Below are positions 41,590-49,986 of a DNA stretch of 64,000 nucleotides, piece by piece; positions within the stretch are counted from its first letter, which is position 1; each line of letters starts with the position of its first letter. A model generated the notes under the pieces. That model ran no database searches, was not told where the DNA came from, and saw only the letters and a list, made by a program, of their open reading frames with translations. The position numbers were made by a program, and so were the translations under genes. The DNA is from an uncultured Prevotella sp. (GTDB lineage Bacteria > Bacteroidota > Bacteroidia > Bacteroidales > Bacteroidaceae): positions 1-64,000 of the forward strand of contig CALUGW010000010.1 in assembly GCA_944320305.1 (NCBI GenBank), written 5' to 3'.

Positions 41590-42528
41590 ATGCAACAGAT
41601 ACGCGACTTTGGCCAACTTACGGAGCAGCTGCGGGCTGCGGGCAGGCGCAAGCGGGTGGCCGTGGTGTGTCCGGGCGACACACACACCGAATATGTCATA
41701 TGCCGTGCCCTGGAGGAGCATACTGCCGACTTCCTGCTCGTGGACGGCGGCGCGGACCGGTGGGATATAGACAGTCTTGCGCGCAGCTATCCCGGCCGTG
41801 TGGAGCTGGTCAGGGCCGCCGATCCCGACGCTGCGGCGCGCCAGGCTGTCGCCATGGTGAGGGAGTGCAGGGCCGACGTGCTGATGAAGGGTTGCCTGAA
41901 CACCGACAACCTGCTCCGCGCCGTGCTCGACAAGCAGTGCGGACTGCTGCAGCCGGGCCGCGTGATGAGCCACGTCACGGCCGTGCAGGCGCCCGGCTAC
42001 GGCAAACTGCTGCTGGCCACCGACGTGGCCGTGATACCGCGCCCTGACCTGGAGCAGTTCGACGCCATGCTCGGCTATGCCGTGGCCACGGCCCGCTCGC
42101 TGGGCACCGAGGCCCCCCGCGTGGCTCTGATACACTGCACCGAGAAGGTGAGCGACCGCTTCCCGCACACCCTCAGCTACGAAGAGCTGAAGCGCCGGGC
42201 CATTGCCGGGCGCTATGGGGCTGCATCCGTGGACGGCCCGATGGACGTCAGGACGGCCTGCGACGCCGAGAGCGCCGCTGTCAAGGGCATCAGCTCCGGT
42301 GTGGCAGGCTGCGCCGATGTGCTGGTGTTCCCCAACATCGAGGCCGGCAACACCTTCTATAAGACCGTTTCGTTCTTCGGGCGCGCCAGCATGGCCGGAA
42401 TGCTCTGCGGCACAACGGTGCCCGTGGTGCTCGCCTCGAGGGCCGACACGGGCGAATCTAAGTATAACAGCCTGGCCATGGCCTGCCTCGCAGGCCCCGG
42501 CTGCGGCACAATCACGGCTCAGTCATGA
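41590..42528 (+). CDS. ptb: Phosphate butyryltransferase-like enzyme
   Basis: 312 residues from ATG 41590 (MQQIRDFGQL); a longer frame to 41464 has no family support and covers the -7 element. PTA_PTB domain: RKRVAVVCPGDTHT, ADVLMKGCLNTDNLLRAVLD, MSHVTAV, LLLATDVAV, FPNIEAGNTFYKTV and PVVLASRADTGESKYNS. It interconverts acyl-CoA and acyl-phosphate for butyrate or branched-chain acids. The following butyrate kinase gene overlaps it by 4 bases, which is strong support for Ptb rather than Pta. Confidence 0.9.
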   Translation: MQQIRDFGQLTEQLRAAGRRKRVAVVCPGDTHTEYVICRALEEHTADFLLVDGGADRWDIDSLARSYPGRVELVRAADPDAAARQAVAMVRECRADVLMKGCLNTDNLLRAVLDKQCGLLQPGRVMSHVTAVQAPGYGKLLLATDVAVIPRPDLEQFDAMLGYAVATARSLGTEAPRVALIHCTEKVSDRFPHTLSYEELKRRAIAGRYGAASVDGPMDVRTACDAESAAVKGISSGVAGCADVLVFPNIEAGNTFYKTVSFFGRASMAGMLCGTTVPVVLASRADTGESKYNSLAMACLAGPGCGTITAQS

Positions 42529-43628
42529 GAATATTGGTGATAAACCCCGGCTCCACGTCGACGAAGATAGCCGTCTTCGAGGACGACAGGCAGGTGTGGG
42601 CGGCAGGCGCCCACCACCCGGTGGCCGAGCTGGCCCGCTTTGAGCGCATAACCGACCAGTATGCCTACCGCCGCGACTTCGTGCTCGACCGCCTGCGCGA
42701 GGGCGGCATCGGCGGCGCGTTTGACGCCGTGATAGGGCGCGGCGGACTGCTCAAGCCGCTGCAGGGCGGAGTCTACGCCGTGAACGGGCGCATGAAGGAC
42801 GACCTGCGCAACGCCCGGATGGAGCACGCCTGCAACCTGGGGGCGCTGATAGCCGCCGAGCTGGCGGAGCGCTGGGGCTGCCCGGCCATGACGGCCGACC
42901 CCGTGGTGGTGGACGAGATGCTGCCTGTGGCGCGTATCGGCGGACTGCCCGGCATGGAGCGGCGCTCGGTGTTCCACGCCCTCAACCACAAGGCCGTGGC
43001 GCGGCGCTACGCCGCCTCCGCAGGCCGCCGCTATGAAGACCTCAACCTCATTGTGGCCCATCTGGGCGGCGGAATCTCCGTGGGGGCGCACCGCCGGGGC
43101 CGCGTGATCGATGTCAACAACGCTCTCGGCGGCGAGGGGCCGTTCACGCCCGAGCGCGCAGGCACCATGCCTGCCATGCAGCTGGCCGAGATGTGCTTCA
43201 GCGGGCAGTACAGCCTGCGGCAGGTCAAGCGCATGCTCTGCGGCAAGGGCGGGCTGACGGCCTGGCTGGGCAGCAACGACATGATAACCATTGCGGCCGA
43301 GGCCGAGGCCGGCGAGCAGCCGCACGCCACTGTGCTCGACGCCATGATGTACAATGTGGCAAAACATATAGGCTCTATGTATGTGGCTCTCGGCGGACAG
43401 GCCGACGCCATAATCATCACCGGCGGCATCGCCCACAGCTCCTACTGCGTGGACCTGCTGCGCCCCAGGATAGAATATCTCGCGCCCGTGGTGGTGATAC
43501 CGGGCGAGAACGAGATGCTATCGCTGGCCTACAACGCGCTCGGAGCGCTGCGCGGCGAGCTGCCGCTGAAGGAATATACAGGCCGCGACAGCCGTGAGGG
43601 GCTTGTCAGCGCCTGCAGCCCGCACTGA
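42525..43628 (+). CDS. buk: Butyrate kinase-like enzyme
   Basis: 367 residues, ASKHA fold. MRILVINPGSTSTKIAVFED is the N-terminal phosphate-1 loop of the acetate/butyrate kinase family; LNLIVAHLGGGISVGAH is the second loop, and HALNHKAVARRYA is typical of Buk. It transfers phosphate from acyl-phosphate to ADP, giving ATP and butyrate (or isobutyrate/isovalerate). With ptb it forms a substrate-level phosphorylation module. In Bacteroidota such pairs may handle branched-chain acids; the direction and substrate are not readable here. Confidence 0.92.
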   Translation: MRILVINPGSTSTKIAVFEDDRQVWAAGAHHPVAELARFERITDQYAYRRDFVLDRLREGGIGGAFDAVIGRGGLLKPLQGGVYAVNGRMKDDLRNARMEHACNLGALIAAELAERWGCPAMTADPVVVDEMLPVARIGGLPGMERRSVFHALNHKAVARRYAASAGRRYEDLNLIVAHLGGGISVGAHRRGRVIDVNNALGGEGPFTPERAGTMPAMQLAEMCFSGQYSLRQVKRMLCGKGGLTAWLGSNDMITIAAEAEAGEQPHATVLDAMMYNVAKHIGSMYVALGGQADAIIITGGIAHSSYCVDLLRPRIEYLAPVVVIPGENEMLSLAYNALGALRGELPLKEYTGRDSREGLVSACSPH

Positions 43629-43968
43629 GGCCGGAGCGCGGGCCGCCCCGGTCTACAGTTGTTTTTCATACCTCTGCAGCCCTGCCCGCATCCAGGCGCG
43701 GATGCCGGGCGGGGTATTTTCTTTAACCCGAATCGGTCATTAGACTTCAGCCGGATTTCGTGCTGCTGTATGGCAGATTGATTTTCGGTTTTGTCGAAGA
43801 TGTAGCGGGCTACATTGAGAAAAAGCGGAAAGCAAGATGCCGACAGCGGTGCGGAAGACGGCTGAAGAGCCAACAATCAAGTGAAAATGTAGTCTTGGCG
43901 GTCTAATGACCGATTTGGGTTTAACCCGAATCGGCCGTTGGAACGCTTGTTCAGCTTTTGCGGTCAAA
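43629..43968. other. Intergenic region dominated by a MITE-like element
   Basis: No gene. Apart from ~90 bases of G+C-rich sequence after buk it consists of MITE copy 2 and a partial terminal repeat (43925-43938, CCCGAATCGGCCGT), possibly the stub of another copy. Confidence 0.6.
43722..43924. mobile_element. MITE-like element, copy 2 (193 bp plus TTTAA duplications)
   Basis: Termini CCCGAATCGGTCATTAGAC (from 43727) and GTCTAATGACCGATTTGGG (to 43919), flanked by TTTAA at 43722-43726 and 43920-43924. Relative to copy 1 at 17122-17392 it is inverted and lacks ~65 internal bases; the shared parts, including GGCAGATTGATTTTCGG, are highly similar. Confidence 0.8.
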
Positions 43969-44015
43969 CGAAATCCCGCCCCGCGACTTGTGCCGAGTCG
44001 CGGGGCGGGATTTCG
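43969..44015. terminator. Bidirectional terminator between buk and tyrS
   Basis: Long perfect arms CGAAATCCCGCCCCGCGAC / GTCGCGGGGCGGGATTTCG with a 9-base loop, followed by TTTTC on the plus strand and TTTG on the minus side. Confidence 0.85.
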
Positions 44016-44039
44016 TTTTCACGGTGTGGCCGGGCGCGG

Positions 44040-45338
44040 TCAGCGCACCGTAATGAGCGTGTAGTTCTTCTTGCCGCGCTGCACGAGCAGATACTTGCCG
44101 TCGATAAGGTCATCGGCGGTGATGGGGCGGTCGAACTCAGTGAGCTTCTCCTTGTTTATGGAGACGCCTCCGCCCTGCACCATCTTGCGCATCTCGCCCT
44201 TGCTGGCGAACACGGGTGCCGCCTGCGTGAGCAGCTCCACGGCGGGCTGGCCCAGCTGCGAGCGGTCGATGTCGTGCTGCGGCACGCCCTCGAAGATGTC
44301 GAGCAGCGTCTGCTCGTCGAGCTTCAGCAGGCTGTCTTTTGTCGATTTGCCGAAGAGAATGCTGCTGGCCTCTATGGCCGCGTCGAGAGCCTCGCGCGAG
44401 TGGACCATCACCGTCACCTCCTCGGCCAGGCGGCGCTGCAGCGCGCGGCGGCCCGGGTCCTGGCGGTGCTCCTCCACGAGAGCCTCTATGGTCTGGCGGT
44501 CGAGGCTGGTGAATATCTTGATGTAGCGCTCGGCGTCGTCGTCGCTCACGTTGAGCCAGAACTGGTAGAACTTGTATGGCGACGTGCGCTTGGGGTCGAG
44601 CCAGATGTTGCCGGTCTCGGTCTTGCCGAACTTCTTGCCGTCGGCCTTGGTGATGAGGGGGCAGGTGAGGGCGAATGTCTCCACCTCGTTGCCCAGCGTG
44701 CGGCGTATAAGCTCGGTGCCGGTGGTCATGTTGCCCCACTGGTCGTTGCCTCCGAGCTGCAGCTTGCAGCCCTTGTGCCGGTAGAGGTAGAGGAAGTCGT
44801 AGCCCTGCAGCAGCTGGTAGGTGAACTCGGTGAACGACAGACCGTCGCGGGCGGTGCCGTTGAGGCGCTGCTGCACGCTCTCCTTGGCCATCATGTAGTT
44901 CACGGTGATGTGCTTGCCCACCTCGCGCGCGAAGTCGAGGAAAGTGAAGTCCTTCATCCAGTCGTAGTTGTTCACCAGCTCGGCGCGGTTGGGCGCGTCG
45001 GTGTCGAAGTCGAGGAAGCGGGCCACCTGCGCCTTGATGCACTCCTGGTTGTGGTATAGCGTCTGGTCGTCGAGCAGGTTGCGCTCCTGGCTCTTGCCCG
45101 AGGGGTCGCCTATCATGCCCGTGGCTCCGCCCACGAGTATGATGGGCTTGTGGCCGCAGTGCTGCAGGTGGCGCAGCATCATGATGCCGCAGAGGTGGCC
45201 GATGTGCAGCGAGTCGGCCGTGGGGTCGGTGCCGAGATAGGCCGTGGTCATCTCCTTCTGGAGCTGCTCCTCGGTTCCCGGCATTATCTGCGCGAGCATT
45301 CCGCGCCACCGTAGTTCTTCTACAAAGTTCTTTTCCAT
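44040..45338 (-). CDS. tyrS: Tyrosyl-tRNA synthetase
   Basis: 432 residues, class I. HIGH motif at SLHIGHLCG (~45), [17 protein letters not shown], the tyrosine-recognising [11 protein letters not shown] and the KMSKS-equivalent KFGKT (~233). A C-terminal S4 RNA-binding domain (~370-430) ends the protein. The KFGKT variant is common in the bacterial TyrRS group. It is the last gene of the minus-strand run from metK to here, but a repeat-filled 100-base gap separates it from yidD. Confidence 0.96.
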   Translation of the reverse strand: MEKNFVEELRWRGMLAQIMPGTEEQLQKEMTTAYLGTDPTADSLHIGHLCGIMMLRHLQHCGHKPIILVGGATGMIGDPSGKSQERNLLDDQTLYHNQECIKAQVARFLDFDTDAPNRAELVNNYDWMKDFTFLDFAREVGKHITVNYMMAKESVQQRLNGTARDGLSFTEFTYQLLQGYDFLYLYRHKGCKLQLGGNDQWGNMTTGTELIRRTLGNEVETFALTCPLITKADGKKFGKTETGNIWLDPKRTSPYKFYQFWLNVSDDDAERYIKIFTSLDRQTIEALVEEHRQDPGRRALQRRLAEEVTVMVHSREALDAAIEASSILFGKSTKDSLLKLDEQTLLDIFEGVPQHDIDRSQLGQPAVELLTQAAPVFASKGEMRKMVQGGGVSINKEKLTEFDRPITADDLIDGKYLLVQRGKKNYTLITVR

Positions 45339-45374
45339 CGTATGGTTGGGTTTTTGGTATTGTTTTCTTTTGGC

Positions 45375-45440
45375 GGGCCTATAGGGCTTATAAGACCTAT
45401 AGGACTTATAGGATCTGATCTATAGGGCCTATAGGTCTTC
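45375..45440. repeat. CTATAGG/CTTATAAG short-unit repeat
   Basis: A run of partly palindromic hexamer-like units (GGCCTATAGGGCTTATAAG, CCTATAGGACTTATAGG, GGCCTATAGG) in the yidD-tyrS gap. Similar TTATAAG units occur inside the 27560 block. Confidence 0.6.
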
Positions 45441-45694
45441 TATGGCACCGGGTCGTAGCCGCTGCCGCCCCAGGGGTGGCAGCGGAGGATGCGGCGCAGT
45501 GCGAACCACAGGCCCTTGAGCGGCCCGTGCTTGGCGATGGCCTGCCGGGCGTACTCCGAGCAGGTGGGTGTGAAGCGGCAGGTGGGCGGTGTGAACGGCG
45601 ACACGAAGCGCTGGTAGAACACGATGGGCAGGCACAGCAGCCTGCCCGCGAGCCGCGCCAGCCGCCGCGCGAGCCTGTTCAGCGCTGCGCCCAT
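45440..45694 (-). CDS. yidD: Membrane protein insertion efficiency factor YidD
   Basis: 84 residues from ATG 45694, overlapping the end of rnpA by 16 bases as is common for this pair. Motif [46 protein letters not shown] is diagnostic (Cys-rich core). It is a small peripheral membrane protein that assists YidC-mediated insertion. The longer upstream frame is antisense-like extension and not supported. Confidence 0.93.
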   Translation of the reverse strand: MGAALNRLARRLARLAGRLLCLPIVFYQRFVSPFTPPTCRFTPTCSEYARQAIAKHGPLKGLWFALRRILRCHPWGGSGYDPVP

Positions 45695-46092
45695 AGCTTT
45701 TCCGCTATGCGCCGCAGCAGCGACTCCACGCTCTGAGCCACCTCGCGGCTGTCGCGGGGCTCGTCGGCCAGCCACAGAAAGGCCACGGCCACGGCCGTGC
45801 CCGGTCTCTGCTCCACGGCGCCGGCCAGTATCTGCTTGTTCATGCGGTATGCCTCGCGTATCTGCCGCTTGGCGCGGTTGCGCCTGACGGCGCGCTTGAA
45901 GTGTCGCTTCGACACGCTCACGAGCACCTGCACCGGGGCGTCGCCCACGGCCCTTTCCATGGTCATGTAGACCGCGCGCAGCGGGAACGCCGACATGGAG
46001 CGGCCGCCTCCGGCGAAGAGCCGCTGCATCAGCCTGCGCCCGGTCATGCGCTCGCGCTTGCTGAATGTTGCCGATGGTTGGCTGTCTGTCAT
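45679..46092 (-). CDS. rnpA: Ribonuclease P protein component
   Basis: 137 residues. [21 protein letters not shown] at the N terminus and the RNA-binding RNR motif, [21 protein letters not shown], identify RnpA. It partners with RNase P RNA (not in this window) to process tRNA 5' ends. In Bacteroidota it is commonly separated from rpmH and follows hemD as here. Coupled to yidD by overlap. Confidence 0.94.
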   Translation of the reverse strand: MTDSQPSATFSKRERMTGRRLMQRLFAGGGRSMSAFPLRAVYMTMERAVGDAPVQVLVSVSKRHFKRAVRRNRAKRQIREAYRMNKQILAGAVEQRPGTAVAVAFLWLADEPRDSREVAQSVESLLRRIAEKLWAQR

Positions 46093-46135
46093 TGTCTTGC
46101 TTTCTTGCGGCGCCGGGGCCGCGGCGTGTCCGCCG

Positions 46136-46885
46136 TCAGTCCTCCAGCTCTATGAGGTAGTGCAGCAGGGCGCCGGTCATCGAGGGGTACTTCTCCGTGG
46201 GGGCCTCGAGGTCGAGGCGCAGCCCGGCGTCCTTCACGGCCTTGGCCGTGGCGGGGCCGAAGGTGGCTATGGCGATGTCGCCCTGCCTGAAGTCAGGGAA
46301 GTTCTTTATGAGCGAGTCAACGCCCGACGGGCTGAAGAACACGAGCATGTCGTAGTCGAACGTCGCCACCTCCTCGGGCGTGAAGTCGTTGCTCACCGTG
46401 CGGTACATCACGCACTCCCTGTGCGCCAGCTTCTTTGAGTCGAGCAGGCGGGCCACGCTGTCGTTGTGGACGTCGCTCATGGGCACGAGGTATTTCTCCG
46501 TCTTGTGCTTCACCATGGTGGGCAGCAGGTCGTCCATCTTGCCGGTGTTGCCGAAGAACACCTTGCGCTTGCGGTACTGCACGTATTTCTGGATGTAGAG
46601 CGCGATGGTCTCTGTCACGCAGAAGTACTTCATGTCTTCGGGTATCGTGACCCTCATCTCCTTTGCCAGCGTGAAGAAGTTGTCTATCGCGTGGCGCGAG
46701 GTGAACACTATCGCGGTGTAGTCGAGGATGTTTATCTTCTGCTGGCGGAATTCTCTCGGCGACAGCCCCTCCACCTTTATGAACGGGCGGAACACCAATT
46801 CCACGCCGAAACGCGACGCGATGTCGAAGTAGGGTGACTTGTCGCTTGACGGTTTTGGCTGCGAAACCAGAATCTTCTTTATCAT
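46136..46885 (-). CDS. hemD: Uroporphyrinogen-III synthase family protein
   Basis: 249 residues. Weakly conserved family, recognised by KKILVSQPKP at the start, INILDYTAIVFTSRHAIDNF (TSRNAV-like), VPMSDVHNDSV and the C-terminal FFSPSGVDSL and ATFGPATAKAVKDAG segments. Members cyclise hydroxymethylbilane. No other tetrapyrrole genes are nearby, and many Bacteroidales lack a full haem pathway, so the in vivo role may be cobamide-related or different. It starts 7 bases after the DUF4271 gene. Confidence 0.85.
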   Translation of the reverse strand: MIKKILVSQPKPSSDKSPYFDIASRFGVELVFRPFIKVEGLSPREFRQQKINILDYTAIVFTSRHAIDNFFTLAKEMRVTIPEDMKYFCVTETIALYIQKYVQYRKRKVFFGNTGKMDDLLPTMVKHKTEKYLVPMSDVHNDSVARLLDSKKLAHRECVMYRTVSNDFTPEEVATFDYDMLVFFSPSGVDSLIKNFPDFRQGDIAIATFGPATAKAVKDAGLRLDLEAPTEKYPSMTGALLHYLIELED

Positions 46886-46892
46886 CGGTGAC

Positions 46893-47909
46893 TCAAATGT
46901 TAAGTTTCAAAAGATTGCCTGTTGTTACCAACGTGCCCCACAGCATTGCGAGTGGTGCCATTTCGAGGGTGCAAAAGTACAAAATTATTTGCAGAAAACC
47001 GCCCGGTCGTCTGAAAAAGATGATGAGGCACTTGTAAAATGTCAGCAGCTTGACCGCCGCCAGCACAAAGGCCAGATACCAGCCCACGCTCTGCAGCGGC
47101 AGGCCGAAGTAGACGTGGAGCACGGCTGCGGGGAACACCGCCACGCCCTCGGCCGATGTTATGAAGAGCAGCGACTTGAGCCACAGGCGGTTGCCGCGGC
47201 GGCTGAAGAACACGGCGTTGACGGCGGCGTAGAGCAGGCCCTTGAGGGCGAAGTAGGCCGCGAAGACGCCCATGAAGACGGCCATGAGCTGGTATGGCGA
47301 GTCGAGCCTGAAGACGGTGGCTATGTGCTCCCGCGTGTAGGAGTACTGCAGCAGGGCCAGCAGCAGGCAGGCCTGCAGGACGAGGAACAGCTGGAAGTGG
47401 ATCTCGCCGGTGGTCTCGGTGACGCCGGCCGCCTCGTCGCGCGGAGCGCGGAAGAAGCTCTTGGCCTGCCGGGCTATGAAGCGGCGCGAGCGCGAGACGG
47501 CCGTCAGCCCGAATATGAGGCAGAGCAGCAGCACGGTGGTCACCACGCTGTCGGCGCGCATGGTCTGCGGCACGGGGTCGCCCGCCACGCCGAATGCCCC
47601 GGCGGGGCGCCCTGCGGGCAGCAACGTGTCCGTCTTGAAGAAGCCCTCGCGCCAGTATTGGCGCAGGCTCACGGCCGTGACGTCGCGGCCCGGCCCGTGG
47701 CCGGGCAGGTGGAGCGTGTCGGGGCGCGTGCTGGCGTGGCCGCCCTTGGGGGTGAACACGGCCTGTATGGCCGAGTCCTGCTGCGCGGGCGTGGCCCCCT
47801 CGGGCAGCCCGCGCAGCACGTCGGCGGGCGTCAGCGGCCCGGCGGAGCGGCCGGCGGCCGTGTCGCGCGGTGTGGCGGCGGCCGTCTGTGTGGTGTCTGT
47901 CCGCGGCAT
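46893..47909 (-). CDS. DUF4271 membrane protein
   Basis: 338 residues. A Pro/Thr/Ala-rich N-terminal ~110 residues, one helix near 120-135 (VVTTVLLLCLIFGLTAVS), then a DUF4271-like region with about six helices from ~180 to the C terminus: FQLFLVLQACLLLALLQYS, LMAVFMGVFAAYFALKGLLY, LLFITSAEGVAVFPAAVL, VGWYLAFVLAAVKLLTFYKC. Function is unknown. The family is typically encoded next to hemD in Bacteroidota, exactly as here. The metK stop codon is 2 bases upstream, so translation may be coupled. Confidence 0.8.
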   Translation of the reverse strand: MPRTDTTQTAAATPRDTAAGRSAGPLTPADVLRGLPEGATPAQQDSAIQAVFTPKGGHASTRPDTLHLPGHGPGRDVTAVSLRQYWREGFFKTDTLLPAGRPAGAFGVAGDPVPQTMRADSVVTTVLLLCLIFGLTAVSRSRRFIARQAKSFFRAPRDEAAGVTETTGEIHFQLFLVLQACLLLALLQYSYTREHIATVFRLDSPYQLMAVFMGVFAAYFALKGLLYAAVNAVFFSRRGNRLWLKSLLFITSAEGVAVFPAAVLHVYFGLPLQSVGWYLAFVLAAVKLLTFYKCLIIFFRRPGGFLQIILYFCTLEMAPLAMLWGTLVTTGNLLKLNI

Positions 47910-47911
47910 TG

Positions 47912-49204
47912 TCAGAGCCTGAAGGCCCGCTTGATGTCGTCCACGCGGTCAAGCTTCTCCCATGTGAACAGCTCGACCTCCATTTCCTTGTCCTCGTGGT
48001 AGTGGCTGGTGAACTTCTTCACCTTGACCTCCGGCTTGCGCCCCATGTGGCCGTAGGCCGCCGTCTCGCTGTAGATGGGCAGGCGGAGCTTCAGCGCGCT
48101 CTCGATGGAGCGCGGGCGCAGGTCGAAGAGGCGGCCCACCATGGCCGCTATCTCGCTGTCTGTCATGGCCACGCGGCTGCGGCCGTAGGTGTTGACGTAG
48201 ATGTTCATCGGCTCGGCCCGCCCGATGGCGTAGCTCACCTGCACGAGCATCTCGTCGGCCACGCCCGCCGCCACCATGTTCTTGGCTATGTGGCGGGCGG
48301 CGTAGGCCGCCGAGCGGTCCACCTTGCTGGAGTCCTTGCCGCTGAAGGCGCCGCCGCCGTGGGCGCCCTTGCCGCCGTAGGTGTCAACGATTATCTTGCG
48401 CCCGGTCAGGCCGGTGTCGCCGTGGGGCCCGCCGATCACGAACTTGCCGGTGGGGTTGACGTAGTATTTTATGTCGTCGCCGAAGAGGGCCAGCACCTTC
48501 TCCGAGTGTATCTGCTCCAGCACGCGGGGCATGAGCACCTCCCTGACGTCGCGGCGTATCGCGTCGAGCATCCGGCGGTCGGCCTCCAGCCGCGCCTCGG
48601 GCGTGGCGTCGGCGGGGCTTATGAAGTCGTCGTGCTGGGTCGAGACGACGATGGTGTCGATGCGCTCGGGCACTCCCTGGTCGCTGTACTGCACCGTCAC
48701 CTGGCTCTTGGCGTCGGGCCTGAGGTAGGTCATCTGGCGGCCCTCCTTGCGTATGTCGGCCAGCGTGCGCACGATGAGGTGGGCCAGGTCGAGCGACACG
48801 GGCATGTAGTTCTCCGTCTCGTTGGTGGCGTAGCCGAACATCATGCCCTGGTCGCCGGCCCCCTGCTCCTCGCCGTCGGCGCGGCTCACGCCCCGGTTGA
48901 TGTCGCTGCTCTGCTCGTGTATGGCGGTCATTATGCCGCAGGAGTTGCCGTCAAACTGGTATTCGGCCTTGGTGTAGCCTATGCGGTTGATGGTGTTGCG
49001 GGCCACGGTCTGCAGGTCGATGTACTCCGAGCTGTGCACCTCGCCCATGATCACCACCTGCCCCGTGGTCACGAAGGTCTCGCAGGCCACGTGCGCCTGC
49101 GGGTCGTAGGCCAGGAACTGGTCGAGTATGGCGTCTGAAATCTGGTCGGCCACCTTGTCGGGATGGCCCTCTGAAACCGATTCTGAAGAGAATAAGTAAG
49201 ACAT
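47912..49204 (-). CDS. metK: S-adenosylmethionine synthetase
   Basis: 430 residues, longer than E. coli MetK (384), as in Bacteroidota. Motifs: SESVSEGHPDKVADQISDAILD, GEVHS, the signature GAGDQGMMFGYA and the phosphate loop GGGAFSGKDSSKVDRSAAY. It makes AdoMet from methionine and ATP. It is first in a minus-strand run metK-DUF4271-hemD-rnpA-yidD. No SAM-sensing riboswitch is apparent in the short leader. Confidence 0.96.
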   Translation of the reverse strand: MSYLFSSESVSEGHPDKVADQISDAILDQFLAYDPQAHVACETFVTTGQVVIMGEVHSSEYIDLQTVARNTINRIGYTKAEYQFDGNSCGIMTAIHEQSSDINRGVSRADGEEQGAGDQGMMFGYATNETENYMPVSLDLAHLIVRTLADIRKEGRQMTYLRPDAKSQVTVQYSDQGVPERIDTIVVSTQHDDFISPADATPEARLEADRRMLDAIRRDVREVLMPRVLEQIHSEKVLALFGDDIKYYVNPTGKFVIGGPHGDTGLTGRKIIVDTYGGKGAHGGGAFSGKDSSKVDRSAAYAARHIAKNMVAAGVADEMLVQVSYAIGRAEPMNIYVNTYGRSRVAMTDSEIAAMVGRLFDLRPRSIESALKLRLPIYSETAAYGHMGRKPEVKVKKFTSHYHEDKEMEVELFTWEKLDRVDDIKRAFRL

Positions 49205-49237
49205 CTGTGTAATCCTTTTATATTAATGTTCGGCCTG

Positions 49238-49269
49238 CAAAGTTACGGCAAGTTGGCCGAACGGCAAAA
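49238..49269 (-). promoter_or_regulatory. Promoter of metK
   Basis: Minus strand TTTTG (49265-49269), 19-base spacer, TAACTTTG (49238-49245), 33 bases before the start codon. Confidence 0.8.
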
Positions 49270-49454
49270 TAAATGCGGAAGAATTGAGGACGCGGGGCGA
49301 AGAATTAAGCTTTCGGCCGCTTCTCACCGCCGCCCGCGGGGCTTGCCGCAGCGTGGCAGCGGGCGCTCCAAGTGTTAAAAAGCAAGCCCTGAGGCCGCCC
49401 GGATTCCGCGCTTTTTGAAAACGGGCCGCCCCCGGCCGCAAATTCGCGGAAAAT

Positions 49455-49760
49455 GAGTGTGCAACTGTAACTAATTGGACTAATTAGACTTATTGGTCAA
49501 ATTGGCCCTATTGTGCAACAGAAACAGCCCCCGAAACCGCCACTTTCCGGCCCCGGAACGGCCTTTTCAGCCCTGCAAAAAGGGTCGTTTTGGCCTGCAA
49601 TACAGGCCATATAGCAACGCAAAACGGCCCATATCGCATCGCAATATGGGCCGTTTTGCAAAATCAGCCGGTGTTTTTGGCCTTCCGAGGGGGCGCTGAC
49701 CGCCCCGGATTTTCTATTTCGCCGCCTCAGGTCGTGTTAAATCCGGGGCGGCTGAAGGTT
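49455..49760 (+). repeat. Long intergenic repeat block, copy 2
   Basis: Same landmark order as 27560-27870: GAGTGTGCAA, TAATTGGACTAATTAGACTT units, CCTATTGTGCAA, CAGCCCCCGAAACC, AACGGCC modules, the identical hairpin at 49619-49659, AAAATCAGCCGG, TTTTCTATTTCGCC and GTGTTAAA. Confidence 0.75.
49619..49659. repeat. 41-base AAAACGGCCCATAT hairpin, copy 2
   Basis: Identical over 41 bases to 27731-27771 and closely related to 21953-21994. Confidence 0.85.
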
Positions 49761-49846
49761 AAAAAACAATAACGGCGGTGCGCTCCGTGCCTTGCCGCCC
49801 GCATCCGGCAGGCTGTGCGCCGGGGCGATAAAAAATCGCGTTTTTC

Positions 49847-49877
49847 TTTGCGCTTCACGCAATTTGCACTAACTTTG
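49847..49877 (+). promoter_or_regulatory. Promoter of rpoN
   Basis: TTTG (49847-49850), 19-base spacer, TAACTTTG (49870-49877). Confidence 0.75.
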
Positions 49878-49960
49878 CAGAAGACAAGCTGCGCTCGGGA
49901 AACTGAAAGCAAGACTTTCTTTCCTCTCGCTGGCATTGTCTTTGCAGAAGACAAGCTGCG
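49873..49960 (+). repeat. 21-base direct repeat in the rpoN leader
   Basis: CTTTGCAGAAGACAAGCTGCG occurs at 49873-49893 and again at 49940-49960. Each copy starts inside a -7-like sequence (TAACTTTG and TGTCTTTG). Confidence 0.85.
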
Positions 49961-49986
49961 GCAGGCAGCCCAAACGGACCAACAAT

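Larger units (their letters stand above)
49270..49846. other. Intergenic region between metK and rpoN holding a repeat block
   Basis: No gene. It mostly consists of the second copy of the long repeat block and G+C-rich flanks. Confidence 0.6.

Noticed and set aside
49205-49237. SAM riboswitch in the metK leader
   Set aside because: The leader from the mapped promoter is only about 33 bases, too short for any known SAM aptamer.
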